The notes beneath the pieces are model-generated. The model was given only the letters and a program-made list of their open reading frames with translations. It ran no database searches and was not told the DNA's origin. The position numbers and the translations under genes were made by a program. A DNA stretch of 64,000 nt from NCBI GenBank assembly GCA_016844935.1, contig JAERTK010000306.1, forward strand, positions 1 through 64,000, in the 5' to 3' direction. The stretch is from Desulfobacteraceae bacterium (lineage in GTDB: Bacteria > Desulfobacterota > DSM-4660 > Desulfatiglandales > Desulfatiglandaceae). This document shows, piece by piece, positions 53,768 through 63,744 of the stretch. How positions within the stretch are numbered: position 1 is the first letter of the stretch; each line of letters opens with the position of its first letter.

Positions 53768-54667
53768 GTGATATTTACCCTGATTTTTGTCATGTTATCC
53801 GCTTCTGCACTAAAATTAGTCGTATTTGGGTCATTGCTTCAGTGGCTTGAAGAGAACCTGCATGACCTGGATGCCCTCGTATTTGATATCGACGGTGTCT
53901 GGCTGATTGACAATTCCCTGGTGCCGGGCAGTCTGGAATTGATGGCGGCGTTGAGACGTGAAAAGATTCTGTTTTCATTGTTAACCAACGACGCCAATCA
54001 TTCCACCAGCGAAAAATCGCAATCCCTTAATCAATGCGGGCTGGAAATTTCGCACGAAGAGATTGTATCCTGCGGTGACGGTCTAAAAGGGTTTGTTTTG
54101 AGCCATCAACTGGGTGAACAGACCTTCTTTGCCATGGGAGATCTTGGAAAACCCTGTTTCGGTGAAAAAGCAGGCCTTTTGATCACTCGGGAACTTGACC
54201 AATTGCCCCTCTGCAAAGGGGTCATTATCGGTGAAAATAATTATGACTGGGAAAGGGTCATTAACAGCGTGGTCAACTATTTTATCCAATGCCCCGAAAG
54301 CCTGCTGATTGTACCGAACCCCGATGAATTTTATCCCAAAACCGCCGGAAAAATCCAGATTGCCGCCGGCGGTATCGCCAGATTCATTCAAAGGGTTCTT
54401 AAGACTTACGGCATCGGCCTGGAACCCGTCTACCTTGGAAAACCGTACGAACCCATTTTCAAGCACAATCATCTTCAGTTGGAAAAAAGATCCGGAAATG
54501 CCATTGATCGCCGTCGCGTTCTGATGATCGGCGATCACCTGGCGTCCGATATCGCGGGGGCCAACCGTTTTGGCTATCGTTCCGCCCTTCTCCTGAGCGG
54601 TCTGACGAACAAACACCATGTGGAAAGATCCCGCATCAAACCGGAACTTTTGTTCAAAGCGTTGTAA
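53768..54667 (+). CDS. HAD-superfamily phosphatase, NagD-like
   Basis: About 290-299 residues with HAD motifs: FDIDGVW (nucleophile and acid/base Asp), LLTNDAN, a Lys in YLGKPYEPIF, and MIGDHLASDIAGANRFG. This is the NagD/phosphoglycolate-type IIA architecture, with a cap between motifs II and III. Substrate is a small phosphorylated metabolite. The start is uncertain: a GTG at 53768 or an ATG at 53792, neither with a good ribosome site. It is co-directional with the E2 and aldolase genes. Confidence 0.8.
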   Translation: MIFTLIFVMLSASALKLVVFGSLLQWLEENLHDLDALVFDIDGVWLIDNSLVPGSLELMAALRREKILFSLLTNDANHSTSEKSQSLNQCGLEISHEEIVSCGDGLKGFVLSHQLGEQTFFAMGDLGKPCFGEKAGLLITRELDQLPLCKGVIIGENNYDWERVINSVVNYFIQCPESLLIVPNPDEFYPKTAGKIQIAAGGIARFIQRVLKTYGIGLEPVYLGKPYEPIFKHNHLQLEKRSGNAIDRRRVLMIGDHLASDIAGANRFGYRSALLLSGLTNKHHVERSRIKPELLFKAL

Positions 54668-54711
54668 TGGAAGTCCCCTTAAACCCTTTTTGAACCATTG
54701 GGAGAAAAAAA

Positions 54712-55587
54712 ATGCCCATCGTGAATGCAAAAGAGATGCTCTTAAAAGCAACCAAAGAAAAGTATGCGGTCGGTGCCTTTAACGTGACCAATCTGATCCA
54801 GTTGGAGGCGGTGGTGGAAGCGGCCACCGAAAGAAACGCGCCTCTGATTATCCAGACCTCCGTGACACCTTCCAAGTTTCTCAAACCGGAAGTGTTTGGC
54901 GCCATCTACCAAACAATGGCGGCATCAGCACCGATCCCCATCTGCCTTCATCTGGACCACTGTACGGATGTGGCGTACTGTAAAACCTGTGCAGACGCCG
55001 GATATACCAATATTATGATTGACGCCTCCAAACAGAATTTCAGTGAAAACATCAACCAGACCCGGGAGGTATGCCAATACTGTCATGAACTGGGAAATGT
55101 TTCGGTGGAAGGTGAACTGGGGACCGTCTCCGGCATTGAAGATCAGGTGAAGGTTGCCGAAGATGAGGCCGCTCTGTGTGATCCCGGGGAGGCATTGAAA
55201 TTTGTCAATGAAACCGGCATCGACATTTTTGCCCCGGCAATCGGAACAGCCCACGGTGTGTACAAATCAAAGAATCCCAAACTCGATTTTGACAGGCTGG
55301 CCCAAATCGCTCAACTCATTAACGGTGATGACCCCAAAATACCGCTGGTGATACACGGCGGCACCGGTTTGCAGCCGGATGTGGTCAAGAAACTTGTCTC
55401 CCTGGGAGGAAGTAAATTTAATGTTTCCACCGATTTAAAACATTCCCTCATTGATACGACCCATGAGTATATTTCGTCGCATCGAGACGAATATAATCCC
55501 GGGAAAATAGACATGGCTGTCAAAGAAGCCATCAAAGCAAGAATCAACTACTGGATTGATCTGCTGGGTTGTGCGGATAAAGCGTGA
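54712..55587 (+). CDS. Class II (zinc) fructose-bisphosphate/ketose aldolase
   Basis: A 291-residue class II aldolase. Metal and catalytic motifs: HLDHCTD (D and H near 81-83), EGELGTVSG, GTAHGVY and IHGGTGL. It splits a ketose phosphate into dihydroxyacetone phosphate and an aldehyde. GatY/KbaY/Fba-type specificity cannot be read. With three FGGY kinases and an alcohol dehydrogenase nearby it probably cleaves the phosphorylated catabolic substrate. GGGAG precedes the start. Confidence 0.92.
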   Translation: MPIVNAKEMLLKATKEKYAVGAFNVTNLIQLEAVVEAATERNAPLIIQTSVTPSKFLKPEVFGAIYQTMAASAPIPICLHLDHCTDVAYCKTCADAGYTNIMIDASKQNFSENINQTREVCQYCHELGNVSVEGELGTVSGIEDQVKVAEDEAALCDPGEALKFVNETGIDIFAPAIGTAHGVYKSKNPKLDFDRLAQIAQLINGDDPKIPLVIHGGTGLQPDVVKKLVSLGGSKFNVSTDLKHSLIDTTHEYISSHRDEYNPGKIDMAVKEAIKARINYWIDLLGCADKA

Positions 55588-55622
55588 TGGTAGTTCAGTG
55601 AAACCATGAAAGGGGACCTAAA

Positions 55623-56390
55623 ATGTCATCTTTAAAAGCGATTTTTTTTGATCAGGACGGCGTTATCATCGACACCGAAAAGGACGGTCATCGGGTTGCT
55701 TTCAATGAAGCTTTCAAAGCCTTTGGATTCGATTTTCAGTGGGACGTTGAGCAGTATCACCAGCTTCTTCAAGTTGCCGGCGGCAAGGAGCGGATGAAGC
55801 ACTTTTTCCATGTGGAAGGTCTTTTTTCCGATCTTTCTAAAAGCGAAGAAGATCGTTTTATTAAAGACCTTCACAAAAAGAAAACCGAGATTTTCATTTC
55901 CCTCATAGCATCTGGGGAACTCCCGCTGAGGCCCGGTATTAAACGGATCATGAAAGAAGCCATGGCAAAGGGTCTGAAGCTCGGAGTCTGTACCACGGCC
56001 AACGAAAGGTCCGCCAATGCCATCGCCAGAGGGATGCTGCATGAAATACAGTTTGAGTTTATTCTAGCGGGAGAGGTGGTAAGCAAAAAGAAACCCGATC
56101 CCGAGATTTATCTGCTGGCCCTTCAAAAAAGCGGCCTTGAGCCCCAACAATGTATTGTGGTTGAAGATTCCAGAACCGGAATCCTGGCGGCAAAAGCGGC
56201 CGGTCTTCGTGTTGTGGCCACCACCAATGTCTATACGGAACGGGAAGATTTGAGCGATGCTGATATCATCCTGACCACCCTGGGAGATCCTGGAAGTGAA
56301 AAGGGAATATTAAAAAAAGGAGATAACAACAGACTTGAATTCGACGGGGTTCTCCATGTTGATCAGTTAATGCGTTATTTTTCAATTTGA
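55623..56390 (+). CDS. HAD-superfamily hydrolase, beta-phosphoglucomutase-like
   Basis: A 255-residue subfamily IA enzyme with FFDQDGVIIDTE, VCTTANERS, SKKKPDPEIYLLAL and VVEDSRTGILAAKAAG. Members are sugar phosphatases, phosphoglycolate phosphatases or beta-phosphoglucomutases. The first motif reads DQDG rather than the usual DxDG with short hydrophobic residue but keeps both Asp. The gene ends the aldolase operon; AGGGGACC precedes the start. Confidence 0.85.
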   Translation: MSSLKAIFFDQDGVIIDTEKDGHRVAFNEAFKAFGFDFQWDVEQYHQLLQVAGGKERMKHFFHVEGLFSDLSKSEEDRFIKDLHKKKTEIFISLIASGELPLRPGIKRIMKEAMAKGLKLGVCTTANERSANAIARGMLHEIQFEFILAGEVVSKKKPDPEIYLLALQKSGLEPQQCIVVEDSRTGILAAKAAGLRVVATTNVYTEREDLSDADIILTTLGDPGSEKGILKKGDNNRLEFDGVLHVDQLMRYFSI

Positions 56391-56398
56391 AAACCCCT

Positions 56399-56435
56399 CT
56401 GTGAAAGTCCGGGGCTCAAGCACGGGCTTTCACAG
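56399..56435 (+). terminator. Hairpin ending the dehydrogenase/aldolase operon
   Basis: CTGTGAAAGTCC and GGGCTTTCACAG form a 12-bp stem with one T-G pair and a 13-base loop, 9 bases after the HAD-gene stop. No T-run follows, so efficiency is uncertain. Confidence 0.5.
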
Positions 56436-56472
56436 TATCTGCGCCTCTTCCGAAAGCGCCGTTCCACTTTCC

Positions 56473-56501
56473 TTGACGAACCTGTCGATTCGCAATACAA
56501 T
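56473..56501 (+). promoter_or_regulatory. Sigma-70 promoter of citrate synthase
   Basis: TTGACG (56473-56478), 17-base spacer, TACAAT (56496-56501), 60 bases upstream of the start codon. Confidence 0.65.
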
Positions 56502-56560
56502 CCAACAGCCTTTGTTTTTGTACTTAAACCCATCCATGACCCATGAAGGAGTAAAACATT

Positions 56561-57850
56561 ATGGCCGATACGGCACAATTGACCGTCGATGGAAAAACAT
56601 ATGAGATCCCCCTGGTCACCGGCAGTGAAGGGGAAAAAGCAATTGACATCACCACCCTGCGCGCTAAAACCGGACTGATCACGCTGGATCCGGGCTGCGG
56701 GAATACCGGACTTTGTCAAAGCAGCATTACCTTCATGGACGGCGAAAAGGGCGTTCTGAGATACCGGGGCATCCCCGTGGACCAGTTGGCCGACCATTCC
56801 ACCTTCAGGGAAACCGCCTATCTGCTGATCAATGGAGAACTCCCCACCCACGAGGCGTTGCAGCGCTTCAGCATGCGGTTGAACGACCACAGCCTGGTGC
56901 ACGAGGACATGCACGCATTTTTTGAAAATTATCCCCGCGGAGCCCACCCCATGGGCATGCTATCCTCCATGATCAACGCCCTGAGGGCCTTTTACCCCAA
57001 ACTTAGAGATCAGAGCGAGGAAGAAGAAATCAACATCATTTTTGCCAGGCTTCTGTCCAAAGTGAGAACCCTGGCGGCCATGAGTTACAAGATTTCCCTT
57101 GGGCACAAAGTGGTCTACCCGCGGCACGACCTCTCCTACTGCGCCAACTTCCTGAACATGATGTTTGATTCACCCGTGAGACCCTATGAGGTGGATGAGG
57201 ACCTGGTGGATGCGCTGAATGTTTTCTGGATCCTGCATGCGGACCATGAACAGAACTGCTCCACGTCTTCGGTCAGAGCCGTGGGAAGCGCCCGGGTCAA
57301 CCTGTATGCGGCCATATCCGCCGGCATATCGGCACTGTGGGGACCCCTTCACGGCGGGGCCAATCAGGCGGTGATCGAGATGCTTCAGCAGATACACCAA
57401 AACGGCGGCGATACGGCCCCTTTCATCGCCCGGGCCAAGGACCGGAATGATCCTTTCAGGCTCATGGGATTCGGACACCGGGTGTACAAAACCTTTGACC
57501 CCAGGGCCCGCATCATTGAGAAAATATGCAACAAGGTCCTTAAAAAGCTTAACAGGGAAGACCCCCTCCTCCCCATTGCCAAGAAGCTGGAGGAAGTAGC
57601 GCTGAAGGACAGCTATTTCATCGATCACAACCTCTATCCCAATGTGGATTTTTATGCCGGCATTGTTCTTCGGGCCATCGGCATTCCCTTGAACATGTTC
57701 CCGGTCATGTTCGCCATCGGCCGCCTGCCCGGCTGGATCGCCCAGTGGAAAGAAAGCGCGGACGATCCCAAATGGAAAATCTACCGGCCGCGGCAGATCT
57801 ACACCGGGTCTCAAAAAAGGGATTATGTCCCCATGAAGGATAGAGGATAA
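56561..57850 (+). CDS. gltA: Citrate synthase
   Basis: A 429-residue enzyme condensing acetyl-CoA and oxaloacetate. Catalytic motifs: GPLHGGANQ (first His), GFGHRVYK (second His) and VDFYAG (Asp). The N-terminal beta domain with a Cys-containing DPGCGNTGLCQS element and the length match proteobacterial hexameric type II enzymes. GAAGGAG precedes the start. With aconitase and isocitrate dehydrogenase nearby it supports an oxidative TCA cycle. Confidence 0.96.
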   Translation: MADTAQLTVDGKTYEIPLVTGSEGEKAIDITTLRAKTGLITLDPGCGNTGLCQSSITFMDGEKGVLRYRGIPVDQLADHSTFRETAYLLINGELPTHEALQRFSMRLNDHSLVHEDMHAFFENYPRGAHPMGMLSSMINALRAFYPKLRDQSEEEEINIIFARLLSKVRTLAAMSYKISLGHKVVYPRHDLSYCANFLNMMFDSPVRPYEVDEDLVDALNVFWILHADHEQNCSTSSVRAVGSARVNLYAAISAGISALWGPLHGGANQAVIEMLQQIHQNGGDTAPFIARAKDRNDPFRLMGFGHRVYKTFDPRARIIEKICNKVLKKLNREDPLLPIAKKLEEVALKDSYFIDHNLYPNVDFYAGIVLRAIGIPLNMFPVMFAIGRLPGWIAQWKESADDPKWKIYRPRQIYTGSQKRDYVPMKDRG

Positions 57851-57852
57851 AT

Positions 57853-57918
57853 TTATGCCATATTCCCAACGATGGCGGCGCCGAATTCCGAGCACCTGAC
57901 CTCGGTTGCGCCCTTATC
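57853..57918 (-). pseudogene. Remnant of an isocitrate dehydrogenase 3' end
   Basis: Read on the minus strand, 21 codons ([19 protein letters not shown] then M-A-stop) match the C-terminus of the intact icd at 58732. The differences within the shared segment (ACC/ACA, GAG/GAA, ATC/ATT) are synonymous, so this piece was once part of a functional gene. It lies immediately after vapC and before the end of gltA. Confidence 0.8.
57864..57912. repeat. Direct repeat copy 1 (icd 3' end, attachment-site-like)
   Basis: Matches 58741-58789 with few mismatches and shares a 29-bp perfect core (57872-57900 with 58748-58776). The copies are in the same orientation, 876 bp apart, and bracket vapBC. Confidence 0.8.
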
Positions 57919-57920
57919 TG

Positions 57921-58334
57921 CTATTGTGAGTGAACCCAGTTCTGGACCCTCAAACCGGGTACGCGCTGAAACTCCCGTTCATTGTTGGTGACAACCGTCA
58001 AATCAGCCGCTTTGGCGTGAGCAGCAATCCATAAATCATTATTGCCGATGGGCGTTCCTCTAGATTCAAGAGTCGCACGTATTTCGCCATAAGTTTTCCC
58101 GGCGTTCTCCGGCATCGACAAAACAGGAATAAACGTTTGGAATTCCTCCAACAGTAGGAAAGCCATTTTCCGCTGTCTGCTTTTTTCGGCCCCATAAAGC
58201 AGCTCTCCCCAGGTGACAACTGAAATCGCGGCATCGCCGGGCTTAAGCTTTTGAAAACGATCCAATACTTCATTGGGCTTCCGACGCTGAATATAGATGC
58301 ATATGTTGGTATCCAACAAATAACGATAAGGCAT
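57921..58334 (-). CDS. vapC: VapC-type PIN-domain ribonuclease toxin
   Basis: A 137-residue PIN-domain protein with the acidic active-site residues D8 (LLDTNICIYI), E44 (TWGELLYGAE), D100 (NDLWIAAHA) and a terminal TNNEREF motif. VapC toxins cleave tRNA or rRNA when free of antitoxin. Its ATG overlaps the vapB stop by one base (TAATG). Inserted between TCA genes. Confidence 0.93.
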   Translation of the reverse strand: MPYRYLLDTNICIYIQRRKPNEVLDRFQKLKPGDAAISVVTWGELLYGAEKSRQRKMAFLLLEEFQTFIPVLSMPENAGKTYGEIRATLESRGTPIGNNDLWIAAHAKAADLTVVTNNEREFQRVPGLRVQNWVHSQ

Positions 58335-58564
58335 TACAACCCCTTGCGATGTTGTGGCGGCATATCCTCTCTCCCCTCGGCAAGAAAATCATCGGGAAGG
58401 CCGGCCAGCAGTTCAAACGCCCGAACCAATCCTTCTGATGGTTCACGAAGTACAATTTCGTCACCACGCCGGAAAATTTCGAGCACCTTAGTGTTAACGC
58501 AAAATTCCTTTGGCAGTCTGACCGCCTGACTGTTTCCTGATTTAAAAACGCGGGTAGTCGGCAT
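58334..58564 (-). CDS. vapB: VapB-type AbrB-fold antitoxin
   Basis: A 76-residue protein starting MPTTRVFKSGNSQAVRLPKEF, the swapped-hairpin AbrB DNA-binding domain, with a C-terminal tail (PSEGLVRAFELLAGLPDDF) that should wrap the toxin. The start at 58564 has AAAGGAGGATATC. It probably represses its own operon; the upstream 167 bp contains GTATATAC and similar dyads but no certain operator. Confidence 0.92.
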   Translation of the reverse strand: MPTTRVFKSGNSQAVRLPKEFCVNTKVLEIFRRGDEIVLREPSEGLVRAFELLAGLPDDFLAEGREDMPPQHRKGL

Positions 58565-58731
58565 GATATCCTCCTTTACACGTGCCCATCCACAAATGGA
58601 ACGCTTTAACCGCTCTAACATTTATGGGATATGGGGGCTGTCTCTCAAGATGTACACACCTACGAGTATATACAAGTTGCGTAAACCGGGCAAGGCTTTT
58701 TAGGATGACCCTTCCATGGGTGAAAGAAAGC

Positions 58732-59997
<1,266 letters not shown>

Positions 59998-60094
59998 TTT
60001 CATTTCTCCGTTGACATTGGTCACTAAATTTTATTTTAGCAACTCCATGGACCTTATACCAGGGATAATTGAAATACCGCCAGCCTATTGGGAC

Positions 60095-60135
60095 CTGTCA
60101 GCCCTGTTGACAGTCAGGCTGTACCATTGTAAACA
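60095..60135. promoter_or_regulatory. Dyad and possible promoter between icd and aconitase
   Basis: CTGTCA (60095-60100) and TGACAG (60108-60113) form an inverted repeat separated by 7 bases. The second arm overlaps TTGACA (60107-60112), which is followed after 17 bases by TAAACA (60130-60135), a fair plus-strand promoter for aconitase. The dyad could be an operator shared with icd. Confidence 0.45.
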
Positions 60136-60178
60136 AATAGACTAACCGGAGCTTGAAAATTAAGGAGAACAACAAACC

Positions 60179-62428
60179 ATGGATCTTCCATTTGATCGTG
60201 ACAGCGCACTGAAAATTTTGTCCCGGAAACGCCGTGAGCTTGACCGGGGACTTTCCTACACGGAAAAAATCCTCTTTCTTCATGAGGTACGCCGGGAAAC
60301 ACCCCTAAAGCTACGACCGGGAATCGATCAGATCTTTCTTCGACCGGATCGGGTCGCCATGCAGGACGCCACGGCCCAAATGGCCATGCTCCAGTTCATG
60401 CAGACTGGACAGAAAAAAACCAGCGTTTCCGCCACCATTCACTGTGACCACCTCATCCGGGCACGGGAAGGGAGTGATATTGACCTTGAGGGCGCCCTGG
60501 ACACCAACAAGGAAGTGTACGATTTTCTCTCTTCGGCAGCCATGAAATACGGCATCGGTTTCTGGGGACCCGGATCGGGCATTATCCACCAGGTGCTCCT
60601 GGAAAATTATGCTTTCCCGGGGGGGCTCATGATCGGCACCGATTCACACACCCCCAACGCGGGGGGCTTGGGCATGATCGCCATCGGCGTTGGCGGGGCC
60701 GACGCAGCAGAGGTCATGGCCGGGCTGCCATGGGAAACCACCTTCCCCTCACTGGTGGGGGTTAAACTGACAGGTGAACTGACGGGGTGGGCATCGGCCA
60801 AGGATATTATCCTGGAGATGCTGAAACGATTCAGCGTAAAAGGCGGAACCGGGAAAATCTTTGAATATTTCGGCGATGGCGCAAGGGGGCTGTCCGCAGC
60901 CCAGAAGGCCACCATCACCAATATGGGTGCTGAGCTTGGGGCCACGAGTTCCGTATTTGTCTATGACGAAAGCATGGCCAGTTATCTCAACAATACGGGT
61001 CGCAAAACGGATGCGTCCGCTGCTGCCGCCCTATCGGATATTCTGTGCCGGGACGAAATCTGCACCACCGATCCGGAGCGCGTTTACCACCAGCATCTTG
61101 AACTGGATCTCGGCACCATCAAACCGGCCCATGCGGGCCCTTTCAGCCCGGACCGGGTCACAGGAGTGGCGGATTTCGGGGAACGGGTGGCCTCGGAAAA
61201 ATGGCCCGAAAAGGTTTCCGCCGTGCTCATGGGATCCTGCACCAACTCATCCTATTCGGATCTTTGTGCCGCAGCAGAAATCCTCGAACAGGGAAGGCGG
61301 CACGGTTTGCGGGTCAAAGTCCCCTTCATGTTGTCTCCGGGTTCGGAGCAGATCTACGAAACCGTCAAGCGGGACGGGATCCTTCAACAACTGCAGGATG
61401 CGGGCACCATGATTCTTGCCGCATCCTGCGGGCCCTGTATCGGTCAATGGGACCGGAAGGACTCCCGGAAGGGCCTCCAGAATATCATGTTCACCACCTT
61501 CAACCGAAATTTCAAGGCGCGAAACGACGCCAATCCCGAAACCCTGGCCTTTTTGACCTCATCCACCATGGCCGCGTGCCTTGCCCTCTCAGGGGATGCC
61601 GGGTTCAACCCGGAGACCGATCCGCTTGTGGGGGTCCACGGGGAAACATTTCAACTGACACCCCCCGATCCGCCACCACTACCTGAAAAGGGCCTGACAC
61701 TCTACAAATCCGCCTACATCGCCGCAGAGGCGGAAGATATGACGTTCCCCATTCAGATTGACCCCCATTCAGAAAGGCTTGAACTGCTCAAGCCCTTTGC
61801 GCTCTGGAACGGAAAGGATTTCACTAAACTGCCCGTTCTCGTGAAAACCAAGGGGAAAACCACCACGGATCACATCTCCCCGGGCGGGAAATGGCTCAAA
61901 TACCGGGGGCACCTGAGCAACATCTCACAAAATATGCTGGCAGGCGCTTTAAACGCTTTTACGGGTGAAACCGGTCATGGCACTGACATTCTCACCGGTG
62001 AAAAAGGGGTAAGTTTCTCAGAACTTGCGCGAATCTATCAAAAGAAATGCGAGGGGTTCATCATTGTAGGCGATGAAAACTACGGCGAAGGATCCAGCCG
62101 GGAGCATGCGGCCATGAGCCCCCGGTTCCTGGGGGCAAAAGCCGTCATCACCCGCTCTTTTGCCAGAATTCATGAAGCCAACCTCAAAAAACAGGGCATT
62201 TTACCACTGACCTTCTCCAATCCTTCTGATTACGACAGGATCAGCGAGGAGGACCGCATAAGCCTGGTTGACCTGAAATCCCTGAAACCCCATGAACCGG
62301 TTCGAGCGATCATTAAACCGAAAGATAATCCCACTTTCGAAATTCCCCTGAATCACACCCTCACGGATGAACAAATAAAATGGTTTAAGGCGGGGTCGGC
62401 GCTGAACACGGTGCGGAGGTTAACATGA
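60179..62428 (+). CDS. acnA: Aconitate hydratase
   Basis: A 749-residue [4Fe-4S] enzyme interconverting citrate and isocitrate. Cluster ligands: MGSCTNSSYSD (Cys) and ASCGPCIGQWDRKD (two Cys). Substrate motifs: GTDSHTPNAGGLGMIAIGVGGAD in the first domain and GDENYGEGSSREHAA (active-site Ser) in the swivelling domain. The size and motifs match mitochondrial-type aconitase rather than AcnB. It is divergent from icd and its stop overlaps the amidohydrolase start by 4 bp. Confidence 0.95.
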   Translation: MDLPFDRDSALKILSRKRRELDRGLSYTEKILFLHEVRRETPLKLRPGIDQIFLRPDRVAMQDATAQMAMLQFMQTGQKKTSVSATIHCDHLIRAREGSDIDLEGALDTNKEVYDFLSSAAMKYGIGFWGPGSGIIHQVLLENYAFPGGLMIGTDSHTPNAGGLGMIAIGVGGADAAEVMAGLPWETTFPSLVGVKLTGELTGWASAKDIILEMLKRFSVKGGTGKIFEYFGDGARGLSAAQKATITNMGAELGATSSVFVYDESMASYLNNTGRKTDASAAAALSDILCRDEICTTDPERVYHQHLELDLGTIKPAHAGPFSPDRVTGVADFGERVASEKWPEKVSAVLMGSCTNSSYSDLCAAAEILEQGRRHGLRVKVPFMLSPGSEQIYETVKRDGILQQLQDAGTMILAASCGPCIGQWDRKDSRKGLQNIMFTTFNRNFKARNDANPETLAFLTSSTMAACLALSGDAGFNPETDPLVGVHGETFQLTPPDPPPLPEKGLTLYKSAYIAAEAEDMTFPIQIDPHSERLELLKPFALWNGKDFTKLPVLVKTKGKTTTDHISPGGKWLKYRGHLSNISQNMLAGALNAFTGETGHGTDILTGEKGVSFSELARIYQKKCEGFIIVGDENYGEGSSREHAAMSPRFLGAKAVITRSFARIHEANLKKQGILPLTFSNPSDYDRISEEDRISLVDLKSLKPHEPVRAIIKPKDNPTFEIPLNHTLTDEQIKWFKAGSALNTVRRLT

Positions 62429-63744
62429 CAACATTTGACCTGGTCATTCAAAACGGAACCCTGTTAACCATGGACCCTGAAAACAGGGTCATTGAAAATG
62501 GCTCCCTGTGCGTGTCAGGCGATACCATTTCCCATTTGGGAGATCACCCCCCCCAAAGCCATGATGCCTTAAAGACAATCGATGCCAAAGGCGGCCTCAT
62601 CCTTCCGGGGCTCATCAACGGCCATACCCATGCGGCCATGAGCCTTTTCAAGGGCCTCGCGGACGACCTGCCCCTCATGGAATGGCTGAACCATTACATC
62701 TTCCCCGTGGAAAAAAACATGGACGCCGATTTTATCTACACCGGCACCCAGTTGGCCTGCGCGGAGATGATCCTGTCCGGCACCACCTGCTTCTGCGACA
62801 TGTACCTGTTTGAGGACCAGGTGGCCCATGCCGCCTTTCAATCGGGCCTCCGTTGCATGGTGGGCGAAGTGCTCTATGACTTCCCCTCTCCCAACTACGG
62901 CGATCTGGAAAGCGGTTTTGCCTACACGGAGTGGCTCATTGATAAATGGAAAGACAACCCCCTGGTTTCCATCGCCGTGGAACCCCACGCGCTGTTTACC
63001 TGCGAGCCGGAACTGCTAAAGAGGGCCAACCAGATGGCCTTGAGCCATGGAACGCCCCTGATCATTCATTTCGCTGAAACCCTGGCGGAACTGGAAGAGG
63101 TTAAAAAGAGATATGGCCGGACTCCCCTGGAACATCTGGAGGAACTTGGGCTCGCAGGACCCCACCTGATCATGGATCACGCCGTCCATTTGAGTTCATC
63201 GGAGATTGACAGGATTGCCGAACACGGGATCAGGGTGATTCACAACCCGGAGAGCAACATGAAACTGGGTTCGGGCATTGCGCCGGTGCCCCAAATGATC
63301 GCCCGGGGCGTGACGGTGGGTATCGGTACCGACGGGAGTGCTTCCAACAACAACCTGGACCTCTTTACGGAGATGGACATGGCGGCCAAACTCCACAAAG
63401 TCGAAACCATGGATCCCACCGTCATGGATGCCCTCACCGTATTAAAAATGGCCACCATCGAAGGGGCCAGAGCCCTGGGGCTGTCCCATGAAACCGGCTC
63501 CCTTGAAACGGGAAAAAAGGCGGACATCATTATCGTCGACACCAACAAACCCCACCTGACCCCCATGTACAATCCCTTTTCCCACCTGGTTTATGCGGCC
63601 CGGGGGCAGGACGTGAGCCACACCATCATCAACGGCCGGCTGGTCATGGAAAACCGCCAGTTGCTGACCCTGGATCTGGAAGAGATCATGGCCCGGGCCA
63701 TGGAAAAATCCCTGGATGTGAAGAAATGGGTATCGAATCCGTGA
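62425..63744 (+). CDS. MtaD-type amidohydrolase (MTA/SAH deaminase-like)
   Basis: A 439-residue amidohydrolase with the metal motif NGHTHAAMS (H-x-H), later His in IIHFAETLAE and MDHAVHLSS, and Asp in GIGTDGSASNNNLD. These, with FKGLADDLPLMEWL, match 5-methylthioadenosine/S-adenosylhomocysteine deaminases. Deamination of SAH or MTA in purine and methyl salvage is likely. It is coupled to aconitase by an ATGA overlap, an unexpected pairing. Confidence 0.85.
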   Translation: MTTFDLVIQNGTLLTMDPENRVIENGSLCVSGDTISHLGDHPPQSHDALKTIDAKGGLILPGLINGHTHAAMSLFKGLADDLPLMEWLNHYIFPVEKNMDADFIYTGTQLACAEMILSGTTCFCDMYLFEDQVAHAAFQSGLRCMVGEVLYDFPSPNYGDLESGFAYTEWLIDKWKDNPLVSIAVEPHALFTCEPELLKRANQMALSHGTPLIIHFAETLAELEEVKKRYGRTPLEHLEELGLAGPHLIMDHAVHLSSSEIDRIAEHGIRVIHNPESNMKLGSGIAPVPQMIARGVTVGIGTDGSASNNNLDLFTEMDMAAKLHKVETMDPTVMDALTVLKMATIEGARALGLSHETGSLETGKKADIIIVDTNKPHLTPMYNPFSHLVYAARGQDVSHTIINGRLVMENRQLLTLDLEEIMARAMEKSLDVKKWVSNP

